From Paraburkholderia phenazinium (lineage in GTDB: Bacteria > Pseudomonadota > Gammaproteobacteria > Burkholderiales > Burkholderiaceae), in assembly GCF_900141745.1 (NCBI RefSeq), contig NZ_FSRM01000001.1, positions 62,001 to 126,000 on the forward strand: 64,000 bases of DNA, read 5' to 3'. The position numbers and the translations under genes are program-made. Within the stretch, counting starts at the first letter, position 1; the number at the start of each line of letters is the position of its first letter. Shown one piece after another: positions 20,692-30,178 of this stretch. Below the pieces are notes generated by a model, which worked only from the letters and a program-made list of their open reading frames with translations, did not search any database and was not told the DNA's origin.

Positions 20692-23313
20692 ATGTCAAAA
20701 CCGAAGGAAAAGACCGCGTTAAAGGCTGTCACTGCCCTCCCCAAGAAAGTGAAGGGCCTCACACGAGCAACTGATGTCAACCTCGGCTGGGTTGAGCGCG
20801 AATATCCGCAAATCGCCGCTTGGCGCACGTTAGCGGTGGAGTGGCTTAAGGGTGAAACCACAGGTGTTGGCGCCAGGCTCTGGGCATTGACGACATTCTT
20901 CGAGCGCTACCTCATCCGGTGCGGACTACCGCTCGAGCCGGCGGTGTTCTTGGCGCGCGACACGATTCTGCCCGACTTCTATCGGACGGTGTGCCCGGAC
21001 TCGCGTTGGGGCCTCAAATACAACAATCTCATTCACGCCTTCCTCCACTTCGTATTGCTACGCGACTTCAGCGAGCCAGCCGACGACGGTCAACTAGTGG
21101 TCGTGCCAGCCTTCAGAAACCCGATTCCTCGCCTGTCCGCGGCGGGGCAGCCGAAGCTCGATGAGAGCGTGCATTCCCCGTTACCCTACGGCTACATCGA
21201 TGAACTCCGCCAGATACTCGTGGAGGGGCCGCATTTCCGTGACTGGCACTGGGCGCAGGGTAATCTTGGCGTTGAAATAGGGAAACGAGGTCTTAGCGCA
21301 CCCGACTGGTTCGAGGTAACCGAAGACCTGATTGACCGGAACGACCCCGACTGCGTGTGGAGGTTGAGAACATTTCGTCAGAATTACCGGGGTGGCGCGG
21401 TGCTGGAGATGTGGAGCCCAGTCCGATGGGTAGCGATGCTCGCGAAGCTCATCTTGCCACTGCGCACCTTCCAAGTCCGCATGCTCGATTCAGGCGAAGC
21501 CGACACGTGGCGCTACGAGGCAGATGAGTGGGCGCTAAACAAAGGGCCACTCGCGCAAGGAGGCAAACGGGGGCCCGTGCAACAGGGCGTCTTCCGCCGG
21601 ACTGCTCCTATCACTGATGGCGAGGCGCTCTCGACTGTGCTCTATATCAACACTAACAAGACCGCCGACATCGGCAGGTCCGGTGCTGAAAAGGGCTACC
21701 TCCTGCCATGGTCCTTCGGAGGGCCAGTGCATCAAGACGTCTTGTACTGGCTGGAAAAGCTGCGCAACTGGCAGGAAAAGTACAACCCTGTCTCGCGACG
21801 CACCGCCTGGACAGAACTGGACAGCCGACACATTGCGGCCAAGAGTGAGGTGCAATTGGCGAGCTACTCTGACACCTGCTTCCTGTTCCGCTTGCCGGAA
21901 GCACGTGAGAGCGAAAATCATCTTCCTTTGGCAGCGGGGGGACCTATGGACCGTTGCTGGTTCGGGCTGCTTGAAGTACTGGAACAACGGCTTGCGGACC
22001 GAGGCGAAACTCATCGTAATGGGGCGCCAATTACGTTTTTACCTCCAATCGCCGAGCGAAAAACCTATCCGACGACCCTCTTTCCCTTGCACAGCCTCCG
22101 GGTCTCGCTCATTACGGCACTTGCCTTGGAAGGACAGGTGCCGTTCCCTGTCTTGCAAAAGCTTGTCGGCCACAGTCGCTTGCTGATGACGTTGTATTAC
22201 ACCAAACCTGGGGCGACGCACATTCGCGACGTGCTGCTTGGGGCGGCAGAGCGTCTTGATGCGAACAAGGAGGCGAGCATTGAGAACTTCCTGTCTGATA
22301 CCGAGCACGACGAGCTGCTGAAACGGGCCATCTGCAACAGCGTGCCCAGCCTTGCTGCCGCTATCCCGCAACATCCAGCTGCTCGCAACCTAGTCGGTTG
22401 GCTGCCGATGCACCATGGGCTCTGCCTAGTCGGCGGCAATACCAGCGAAGTGGAAGACAATGGCTCTGTGGGCGGCTGCTACAACGGCGGGACCCTTGTT
22501 GCCAAAGGCTCCTCAGCAGCGAATCCAAAATATGGCCCCGTGCCCGGTGGCAGTCGTAACTGCGTACGCTGCCGCTGGTTCGTGACTGAGCCACACTACT
22601 TGCCGGCGCTCGCCGCACACTTCAACGTACTTGCTTACCACTTCGACGAGTCCCGCAGCGTCTGTATGAACCACGAAAACACGCTACAAGAACTGAAGAA
22701 ACAAAAAATGGACGCCGAAGAATCCGGTGGGCCGTTCGACCGGCTCGACACCTACCGGCAAGCCGAGCGGGTGTGGGAGAGTGCAATGAAGCGCTTTAGC
22801 GACTTGGCCGAGGACTTGGTGGCCTGCTGGCGGCTTATGGAACGCTGCAAAGCAGCCCTTGAAGCGCCGCAAGCCGACGGTACGCAACTGGTCGCCGCCG
22901 GCGCCACGGGTGACTTGAATATCGCCTTCGAGGAGACAGAGTCAGAGATGCTCCAACTTGCGGGCGTCTGCGAAAACGCTGAGGTCTATCCAGACCTTAT
23001 GCCTGGCAAGGCAGTATTCCGCCGCAGCCAATTGCTCGACGCTGTGCTTTACCGTGACGACCTACCGCCAGTGTTCATACTGCTGAGCGAACAGGAGCAG
23101 TTGCTCGTGGGCAATGCCTTTATGCGGCGCCTCGCCCAACAGATGAACCCCGCGAACCCAGCATTGGGCCAACGGGAAGTGATTCGCCTAATGGACGCTG
23201 GCCTGGGCCTCGGGAGGTACTTCGATATTGACCTCACCACATTGCTGACCACCACAAGTCCCGTCCAAGCGTTTCCCGCAAAACGTCAAGTACTGTCGGG
23301 AGATAAGGTATGA
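20692..23313 (+). CDS. gmtZ: large tyrosine recombinase, GmtZ-like
   Basis: An 873-aa protein, far longer than ordinary integrases. A tyrosine-recombinase catalytic domain spans ~250-520: Arg258 in LILPLRTFQVRML, His467/Arg470 in FPLHSLRVSL, His494 in KLVGHSRLLM and Tyr503 in LYYTKP, again nine residues on. The long C-terminal region (~530-873) has a possible zinc site (Cys578, Cys596, and Cys624-x2-Cys627 in NCVRCRWF) and helical segments. Size and order match GmtZ. It overlaps the next gene by four bases (ATGA). The two-recombinase-plus-partner plan also recalls TnpA/TnpB/TnpC of Tn554. Confidence 0.82.
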   Translation: MSKPKEKTALKAVTALPKKVKGLTRATDVNLGWVEREYPQIAAWRTLAVEWLKGETTGVGARLWALTTFFERYLIRCGLPLEPAVFLARDTILPDFYRTVCPDSRWGLKYNNLIHAFLHFVLLRDFSEPADDGQLVVVPAFRNPIPRLSAAGQPKLDESVHSPLPYGYIDELRQILVEGPHFRDWHWAQGNLGVEIGKRGLSAPDWFEVTEDLIDRNDPDCVWRLRTFRQNYRGGAVLEMWSPVRWVAMLAKLILPLRTFQVRMLDSGEADTWRYEADEWALNKGPLAQGGKRGPVQQGVFRRTAPITDGEALSTVLYINTNKTADIGRSGAEKGYLLPWSFGGPVHQDVLYWLEKLRNWQEKYNPVSRRTAWTELDSRHIAAKSEVQLASYSDTCFLFRLPEARESENHLPLAAGGPMDRCWFGLLEVLEQRLADRGETHRNGAPITFLPPIAERKTYPTTLFPLHSLRVSLITALALEGQVPFPVLQKLVGHSRLLMTLYYTKPGATHIRDVLLGAAERLDANKEASIENFLSDTEHDELLKRAICNSVPSLAAAIPQHPAARNLVGWLPMHHGLCLVGGNTSEVEDNGSVGGCYNGGTLVAKGSSAANPKYGPVPGGSRNCVRCRWFVTEPHYLPALAAHFNVLAYHFDESRSVCMNHENTLQELKKQKMDAEESGGPFDRLDTYRQAERVWESAMKRFSDLAEDLVACWRLMERCKAALEAPQADGTQLVAAGATGDLNIAFEETESEMLQLAGVCENAEVYPDLMPGKAVFRRSQLLDAVLYRDDLPPVFILLSEQEQLLVGNAFMRRLAQQMNPANPALGQREVIRLMDAGLGLGRYFDIDLTTLLTTTSPVQAFPAKRQVLSGDKV

Positions 23314-23972
23314 ATGTCGCGACGGATATCCACCCCGATGCTGTACTGGAGGCACTCTTGGCCAAGGGCGGGCGCTCTAACCGGCGGGCAAATCTGGCAA
23401 AGATGCACGAACTCTGTCGTAGGCAGCAAGGAGTGGGAGCGCGCGACTTCACTCTTCCCGCCATCGGCCGTCTGGCAGAGGCAGAAGGCATCATAAAGGG
23501 ACGTGCTCTTTACAACGCTCAGTCAGTCGACTATAGGGCGCTGATTGAAGCTTGGGCCGCCTACGCCGGGCCGCCCGCGCCCAAGCCGCTAAGAACGCTG
23601 GCGAGCCACGAATATCTGATGCGTATCGAGGACCCAGCCATCCGCTCCCTCATGCAGGCCATCACCGTCGAGCGCGACAAGCTCAGGGCGCAAGTCAATA
23701 TGCTGAAGGCTAACACGCAGGTGACCGTGGACCGTCGCCCCCTCGGGGCGACCGTCGCTGTTGCGACTGGCTCACAACCGGTGACCGTGCTTGCCATGAC
23801 CGCGCTGCTCACGCCTTCGGAGCGCGAAGCCATGCTGAAGGCTGTTTCGGCAGACTACCTCCAAGAGCGAGGCCTCCGGGAAGGTAGCCATGGCGAAATC
23901 GTGAATGACCGAGGCCGGACGGTATTCGAGGTCGGATTCGCCCGCGCGATTCGCAAGGTGCTGGGCGAATGA
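23310..23972 (+). CDS. gmtX: GmtX-like third protein of the mobile trio
   Basis: A 220-aa protein with no recombinase motifs. An N-terminal helical, DNA-binding-like region (~8-70) reads LAKGGRSNRRANLAKMHELC and FTLPAIGRLAEAEGIIKGRA, a pattern shared with GmtX. A middle helix (~115-140, EDPAIRSLMQAITVERDKLR) may form a coiled coil. The C-terminal segment ends HGEIVNDRGRTVFEVGFARA. Starts at ATG 23310 inside the end of the large recombinase gene. By analogy with TnpC of Tn554 it may set orientation or efficiency of integration, but that is inference. Confidence 0.78.
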   Translation: MNVATDIHPDAVLEALLAKGGRSNRRANLAKMHELCRRQQGVGARDFTLPAIGRLAEAEGIIKGRALYNAQSVDYRALIEAWAAYAGPPAPKPLRTLASHEYLMRIEDPAIRSLMQAITVERDKLRAQVNMLKANTQVTVDRRPLGATVAVATGSQPVTVLAMTALLTPSEREAMLKAVSADYLQERGLREGSHGEIVNDRGRTVFEVGFARAIRKVLGE

Positions 23973-24006
23973 AGCAGACGGCGTAGCAGTGCAGGCATGG
24001 GAAATG

Positions 24007-24036
24007 AAAAAGCGCCGACGGCAACGCGTCGGCGCT
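24007..24036 (-). terminator. element-borne terminator at the right end
   Basis: AGCGCCGACG (24011-24020) pairs with CGTCGGCGCT (24027-24036). On the minus strand it is followed by TTTTTC (24010-24006 side), so it best stops leftward transcription coming from the barstar gene into the element. It may also cap the recombinase transcript on the plus strand, although that side lacks a long T-run. Confidence 0.75.
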
Positions 24037-24045
24037 TGAAAGGAA

Positions 24046-24073
24046 CGATGTATTGTGATGTATCAATACATCG
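24046..24073. repeat. 10-8-10 inverted repeat, candidate recombinase site
   Basis: CGATGTATTG (24046-24055) and CAATACATCG (24064-24073) are perfect inverted copies separated by 8 bp (TGATGTAT). Two arms around a 6-8 bp spacer is the usual design of a tyrosine-recombinase core or arm site. It lies 73 bp after the gmtX-like gene and ~85 bp from the right junction. Confidence 0.6.
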
Positions 24074-24085
24074 GTGGTCGGGCTA

Positions 24086-24118
24086 CCTCAGAAGGGTTGT
24101 TCAGCAACGCTTCTGAGG
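24086..24118. repeat. hairpin-forming inverted repeat near the right end
   Basis: CCTCAGAAG (24086-24094) pairs with CTTCTGAGG (24110-24118), with a nested GTTG/CAAC stem. There is no T-run, so it is not a terminator. It lies about 38 bp inside the right junction and could be bound by an element protein. Confidence 0.55.
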
Positions 24119-24156
24119 CATCCACTCCTGAATTATGTATCGTCAAGGTATAAGCC

Positions 24157-24178
24157 CAATTGGCGGGCCTTTGCTTTG
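24157..24178 (+). repeat. right half of the split terminator (attR side; 22-bp inverted repeat)
   Basis: Starts CAATTGGCGGGCC and ends TTTGCTTTG; exact reverse complement of 18534-18555. With the left half it forms a 17-bp stem around AATT, flanked by A-rich and T-rich ends, that would terminate both rsmE and the convergent barstar gene. Confidence 0.85.
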
Positions 24179-24210
24179 TTCAGTCATGCGTATTCTGGCG
24201 ATTCGGACGC

Positions 24211-24771
24211 TCAGGCGAACGAATAAAACACACGGAACGCCACTTTGCGCTCGGCCCAGAATTCGGAGGCCTCGCGGAATACGTCGAGCAGCGTTTCGCG
24301 CCCTTCCTTATCGAATTTCTGTGCCACCGGCAGCGCCTCCAACACGATGACGAAACCCGGTTGCGCACCCGCCTTGGCGACCAGATCGGTCAGGCAATCG
24401 TAGAGGGCATCGTAATTTTTGCCGAAGTGCTTCGGAAACAGAAATGACGTCGCAATCGTTTCGAGAACTTCTTGTTTGGACTGCGCGTTCGCACAGAACG
24501 CATACAGAAAGTGCTGGCCGAGCTGGCTGGCCTCGTCAGCGAGATCCTGCACGCGAAAGGCGCGGATCGACTGTACGATGTTCGGTCGTACGGTCTTGAA
24601 AAGACTCATAGGCCCCTCGTTCGATGAAAGCACAGTGCTGGCTTCGCTCTGGGTGTCCCGTCCGTCACCGGCCGTGCGCATCTGCATGACGCGCTGAAAC
24701 ATATTGCCGTCGCCGGCCGCGAAAAGATCCGTCGCGACTCCGGAGTCGTGCGCGTAGACGTTGTCGCTCAT
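24211..24771 (-). CDS. barstar family RNase inhibitor
   Basis: A 186-aa cytoplasmic protein whose last ~110 residues are a barstar domain: LFPKHFGKNYDALYDCLTDL is the diagnostic stretch, including the Asp region that plugs the RNase active site. About 70 N-terminal residues (SDNVYAHDSGVATDLFAAGD) are extra compared with the 90-aa Bacillus barstar. Start chosen at ATG 24769-24771 (MSDN); an ATG at 24780 adds MNG. It follows the RNase gene by a few bases, so inhibitor and enzyme are made together to protect the cell. Confidence 0.88.
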   Translation of the reverse strand: MSDNVYAHDSGVATDLFAAGDGNMFQRVMQMRTAGDGRDTQSEASTVLSSNEGPMSLFKTVRPNIVQSIRAFRVQDLADEASQLGQHFLYAFCANAQSKQEVLETIATSFLFPKHFGKNYDALYDCLTDLVAKAGAQPGFVIVLEALPVAQKFDKEGRETLLDVFREASEFWAERKVAFRVFYSFA

Positions 24772-24787
24772 GCCGTTCATCCCGATG

Positions 24788-25204
24788 TCATTCAACAATA
24801 CGATTAAAACTGGTGTAGTGGTCGTCCGAGTAGAAGCAATTATCGGTGCGCTGCAGCGGACCCCCACAGACAATGCGACGCGCGCCGCGATTGTGGGCGC
24901 GCGGCGTAGGAACGGTGTATTCGTGATAATAGCCGCGCCGATGCGGTGGCAGCAGCCCTTCGCGGTTGCCGAATACGATCCCGTCCTTCTCATACGGGTA
25001 AGGCCCGCCTGCGGCAATCAAGTTCAAAGTATTGACTGCTTCACGCGGTAACTGCGCGACCGCGATGGTGCCCTGCACCTGATTGTCGCCATTGCTGGGC
25101 GCCGAATAGTCCCGCGCAAACGCGCTGTTGACCAGACCCCCGCACAAACCGCCAAACGCCAGGGCGCCCATCAGCACGCCGTTGCGGAGCCACTTGCGTG
25201 CCAT
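24788..25204 (-). CDS. secreted barnase-like guanyl-specific ribonuclease
   Basis: A 138-aa protein with a signal peptide (~1-31, hydrophobic GVLMGALAFGGLCGGLV then AFA). The mature enzyme shows the barnase signatures DGIVFGNREGLLP, a catalytic Glu in YHEYTV, Arg in GARRIV, and the catalytic His in SDDHYTSFNRI. Two cysteines (CGG and NCF) could form a disulfide absent in barnase. It should cut RNA in the periplasm or outside the cell, with the downstream barstar gene giving immunity. Two palindromes lie upstream of the start. Confidence 0.88.
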   Translation of the reverse strand: MARKWLRNGVLMGALAFGGLCGGLVNSAFARDYSAPSNGDNQVQGTIAVAQLPREAVNTLNLIAAGGPYPYEKDGIVFGNREGLLPPHRRGYYHEYTVPTPRAHNRGARRIVCGGPLQRTDNCFYSDDHYTSFNRIVE

Positions 25205-25286
25205 GAATCAGGTTCCCGCTGTCAGATCACGAGTTTGACGACCATGAAAGACGTAAGGGTATCGCTAATGGTCTCTGGAATCAACG

Positions 25287-25324
25287 TTCGTTCGGCGAAC
25301 GAAAGGTTCCCATGTTGCGGGAAC
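25287..25324. promoter_or_regulatory. two palindromes upstream of the RNase gene
   Basis: TTCGTTCG and CGAACGAA flank a single G (25287-25303). A second pair, GTTCCC (25306-25311) and GGGAAC (25319-25324), follows. They lie 83-120 bp upstream of the RNase start and may be operator sites or leader hairpins of the RNase-barstar transcript. Confidence 0.45.
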
Positions 25325-25375
25325 ACGCCGCTCAAGCAATCTTGACGACTTTTGACAGATTTTTATAGCTTGGTC

Positions 25376-25533
25376 AAGATAAAATTAGCCTCGACGGTAG
25401 GGCGTGGAACGGGCGAATCTGGCCGCTCTATTTCACGCACAGTGAGGTGGATTTACCGTCGTGTTTGGTCTTTATTGGGTGACAATCCCCTGTTTGCCCA
25501 AAGGCGTGCCCATTGCGGGCACGCCTTTTTTTT
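25376..25533 (+). ncRNA. candidate small RNA ending in a strong intrinsic terminator
   Basis: Between the divergent RNase promoter region and the convergent maeB end there is a plus-strand promoter-like pair TTGACG (25342-25347) and TATAGC (25364-25369), 16 bp apart, with a second TTGACA at 25352. The ~158-nt product would fold: CGACGGTA (25392-25399) with TACCGTCG (25454-25461), enclosing GCGTG/CACGC. It ends in a 12-bp hairpin (25500-25528, AAAGGCGTGCCC/GGGCACGCCTTT) with eight T's. No coding frame or downstream gene on this strand explains the terminator. Not identified as a known family; 6S-like folding was considered but not shown. Confidence 0.5.
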
Positions 25534-25565
25534 CGCCTTGCGGCGCTCGTGTGGGCTATCGCCGC

Positions 25566-27860
<2,295 letters not shown>

Positions 27861-28081
27861 AAGGCGGGCTTGGAGTGCGGATTAGAATAGATACTCGACG
27901 GCATTGTAGCGCCATTCCCCATCGTGATTCCTGCAATCAGGGACATAGCTGCCGCGACTGAAATAAAGCGAAAGTTTTCGTGCCTCCGTGGTCGCGATCA
28001 TTGCCGCGGCGCAGCAATTTAACCGTACAATGCGCGCCGTTGGCCGCTGCTAAAGCGCTTTTCCGTGCACGGACCTCTACT

Positions 28082-29080
28082 ATGCTCTCCGAGTTTTCGC
28101 TAATCGACCGTTTTTTTGCGCGCCGCGCCGACGCCATGAGCCGGCGCCTTGAAGAGGGGGAACTCGGCATCGGCGACGATTGCGCTTTGCTTGCGCCGCG
28201 TCCTCGCGAAATGATGGCGATTTCGACGGACATGCTGGTCGAAGGACGTCATTTCTTCCCTGATATCGATCCGCACGCCCTCGGACATAAAGCGTTGGCG
28301 GTGAACCTCTCGGATCTGGCCGCGATGGGCGCGCAGCCGCAAGGGTTCACGCTGGCGTTCGCCCTGCCGGAGGCGCGCGAAGATTGGCTCTCCGCGTTTA
28401 GCGACGGCCTCTTTGAACTTGCAGAACGCTATGGTTGCGACCTGATCGGCGGCGATACCACTGCCGGACCGCTGAACCTGTGCATCACCGTTTTCGGCAG
28501 CGTCCCGCCACAGTTGGCGCTGCGTCGCGATGCAGCCAAGCCCGGCGACGACATCTGGATTTCCGGCACGCTTGGCGACGCACGCGCGGGACTGGGCGTG
28601 ATACGCGGCGAGTGGTCAGCCGGTGAGACGGACGCTGCGACATTTCGCCGCGCCCTTGAACGCCCCGAACCGCGCGTCGAACTGGGCCTGGCGTTACGCG
28701 GTATTGCACATGCCGCGCTCGATATCTCCGACGGCCTCGCCGGCGACCTCTTGCATATCCTCGAACGCTCGCAACTCGAAGCGCGGGTCGACGCCGACGC
28801 CGTGCCCCGCTCGAATGCGCTGCGCAGGCTGCCCGCCGAAGTGCAACGCCGCTGCACACTGGCGGGCGGCGACGACTACGAACTGTGCTTCACCGCGCCG
28901 GTGAGCGCGCGCGCAGCGGTTGAAGAAGCCGGTCACAAGGTAAATCTTCCGCTCACCCGTGTCGGTACAATAAACGCTCCTGGGCCATCGGCAAACGGCC
29001 CTGCGATCCATTGGCATGACGCAACCGGCGCCCCGCTCACCTTGACCTTGCAAGGCTTCGATCATTTCCATGCAGACTGA
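28082..29080 (+). CDS. thiL: thiamine-monophosphate kinase
   Basis: A 332-aa kinase that phosphorylates thiamine monophosphate to the active diphosphate. Start MLSEFSLIDRFFARRADAMS at ATG 28082. Visible: the metal/ATP motif GIGDDCALL, STDMLVEGRHFFPDIDP, the GGDTTAG motif, and GGDDYELCFTAP near the C-terminus, all typical of the PurM-like ThiL fold. Overlaps pgpA by 11 bases, so translation is coupled. Confidence 0.96.
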   Translation: MLSEFSLIDRFFARRADAMSRRLEEGELGIGDDCALLAPRPREMMAISTDMLVEGRHFFPDIDPHALGHKALAVNLSDLAAMGAQPQGFTLAFALPEAREDWLSAFSDGLFELAERYGCDLIGGDTTAGPLNLCITVFGSVPPQLALRRDAAKPGDDIWISGTLGDARAGLGVIRGEWSAGETDAATFRRALERPEPRVELGLALRGIAHAALDISDGLAGDLLHILERSQLEARVDADAVPRSNALRRLPAEVQRRCTLAGGDDYELCFTAPVSARAAVEEAGHKVNLPLTRVGTINAPGPSANGPAIHWHDATGAPLTLTLQGFDHFHAD

Positions 29081-29648
29081 ACCCTCGCTCGGCCCAGCCG
29101 ACGATTTGTCCGACGGCCCGTTACACGGAGGGCCGCCGGACTCGCCCGAGCCCCGTCCTGTCCGGCCGCGCCGGGCCACCGCGCGTTTCATGCTGACGCA
29201 TCCGCTGCATCTGATCTCGCTCGGTTTTGGCAGCGGCCTGTCGCCGATCATGCCCGGCACGGTCGGCACGCTGTTCGGATGGGCATCGTTCGCCGTGCTC
29301 AACCGCTATCTGACGGTGCTCGACTGGGGCGTGCTGATTATCGTCGGCTTTTTCGCCGGCATCTCGATCACCGCCTTTACCGCGAAAAAGCTCGCCATCG
29401 ACGATCCATCGGCAATCGTCTGGGACGAAATTGTTGCGTTCTGGCTGGTGCTGCTGATGGTGACCCCGATCACTTTCACCGGCCAGGTGTGGTCCTTCAT
29501 TCTGTTCCGTTTCTTCGACATGGTGAAACCTCCGCCTATCCGTTACTTCGACCGCAGACTGAAAGGTGGTTTTGGCATCATGTTCGATGACCTGGTCGCC
29601 GCCTTTTTCACTTTGCTCGTGATCGCGCTGTGGCGCATGGCGGTCTGA
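29070..29648 (+). CDS. pgpA: phosphatidylglycerophosphatase A
   Basis: A 192-aa membrane enzyme that removes phosphate from phosphatidylglycerophosphate. After a ~40-residue Pro-rich lead it has GFGSGLSPIMPGTVGTLFGW, the acidic DDPSAIVWDEIVAFW metal-site segment, and FRFFDMVKPPPIRYFD with GFGIMFDDLVAAF. At least three membrane helices are visible. Start at ATG 29070 overlaps thiL; an alternative start MLTHPLHLIS at 29190 would remove the N-terminal lead. Confidence 0.93.
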   Translation: MQTEPSLGPADDLSDGPLHGGPPDSPEPRPVRPRRATARFMLTHPLHLISLGFGSGLSPIMPGTVGTLFGWASFAVLNRYLTVLDWGVLIIVGFFAGISITAFTAKKLAIDDPSAIVWDEIVAFWLVLLMVTPITFTGQVWSFILFRFFDMVKPPPIRYFDRRLKGGFGIMFDDLVAAFFTLLVIALWRMAV

Positions 29649-29675
29649 CCGTCACACGTTTTTCCGGACCTACGC

Positions 29676-30176
29676 ATGGCTACCGATTCCGTCGTCCACC
29701 AACTCGCTATCCGCGTCAGCAACCGGTTGCGCGACGAACGCCTGATGCTCGTGACCGCCGAGTCCTGCACGGGCGGCATGGTCGCAACGGCGATTACCGA
29801 CATCTCCGGCAGCAGCGGCTGGTTCGAGCGCGGCTTCGTCACGTATTCGAATCAGGCCAAGAGCGAAATGATCGGCGTGCCGCCGGATCTGATCGAAAAA
29901 CACGGGGCGGTCAGCGAACCGGTCGCCCGCGCGATGGCCGAGGGCGCGCTGCGCAATAGCCGCGCGCAGGTGTCGCTGGCGATTACCGGGGTGGCCGGCC
30001 CGAGCGGCGGCACCGAGACGAAGCCGGTCGGAACGGTCTCATTTGGCTGGACCAACCGGCTGCATACGTCGGTGGAAACGGTTGTATTTAAGGGTGACCG
30101 CGAGAGAATCCGCGTTCAGGCGGCGGCGCATGCGCTGCGCGGACTGCTAGCGTTGCTCGACGAGCGCGAGCGATAA
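29676..30176 (+). CDS. pncC: CinA-family nicotinamide-nucleotide amidohydrolase
   Basis: A 166-aa stand-alone CinA C-terminal domain. The diagnostic stretches are TAESCTGGMVATAITDISGS and WFERGFVTYSNQAKSEMIGV, then AITGVAGPSGGTETKPVGTV. This domain deamidates nicotinamide mononucleotide to nicotinate mononucleotide in pyridine-nucleotide salvage. Lies between pgpA and a cupin gene, 27 and 2 bp away, so in one transcript with thiL and pgpA. Confidence 0.92.
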   Translation: MATDSVVHQLAIRVSNRLRDERLMLVTAESCTGGMVATAITDISGSSGWFERGFVTYSNQAKSEMIGVPPDLIEKHGAVSEPVARAMAEGALRNSRAQVSLAITGVAGPSGGTETKPVGTVSFGWTNRLHTSVETVVFKGDRERIRVQAAAHALRGLLALLDERER

Positions 30177-30178
30177 CG

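Larger units (their letters stand above)
18556..24162 (+). mobile_element. Gamma-Mobile-Trio-like integrative element, cargo-less, inserted in the rsmE terminator
   Basis: About 5.6 kb between the two CCAATTG junctions. It contains a promoter, four tightly linked genes (a small primase-like protein, GmtY-, GmtZ- and GmtX-like) and a structured right end. The flanks are ordinary chromosome (rsmE on the left, barstar/RNase on the right). Joining 18534-18555 to 24157-24178 through CCAATTG restores one perfect terminator stem-loop, the simplest evidence of precise insertion. Codon choice looks more mixed and less GC-rich by eye than in the surrounding genes. No defence, toxin, resistance or metabolic cargo is present. 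Confidence 0.85.

Noticed and set aside
18983..23972. RIT (recombinase-in-trio) element
   Set aside because: RIT elements carry three tyrosine recombinases of ~300-400 aa. Here only two genes have catalytic motifs, one is 873 aa, and the third protein lacks them.
18534..24178. Classical transposon with 22-bp terminal inverted repeats
   Set aside because: The two 22-mers share a central CCAATTG and together make one terminator hairpin at the place where rsmE and the barstar gene converge; a split target explains them better than terminal repeats, and no DDE transposase is present.
25376..25533. 6S RNA
   Set aside because: Length and a long closing stem are suggestive, but the defining central bubble could not be shown and the genomic setting is not diagnostic; kept only as an unnamed small-RNA candidate.
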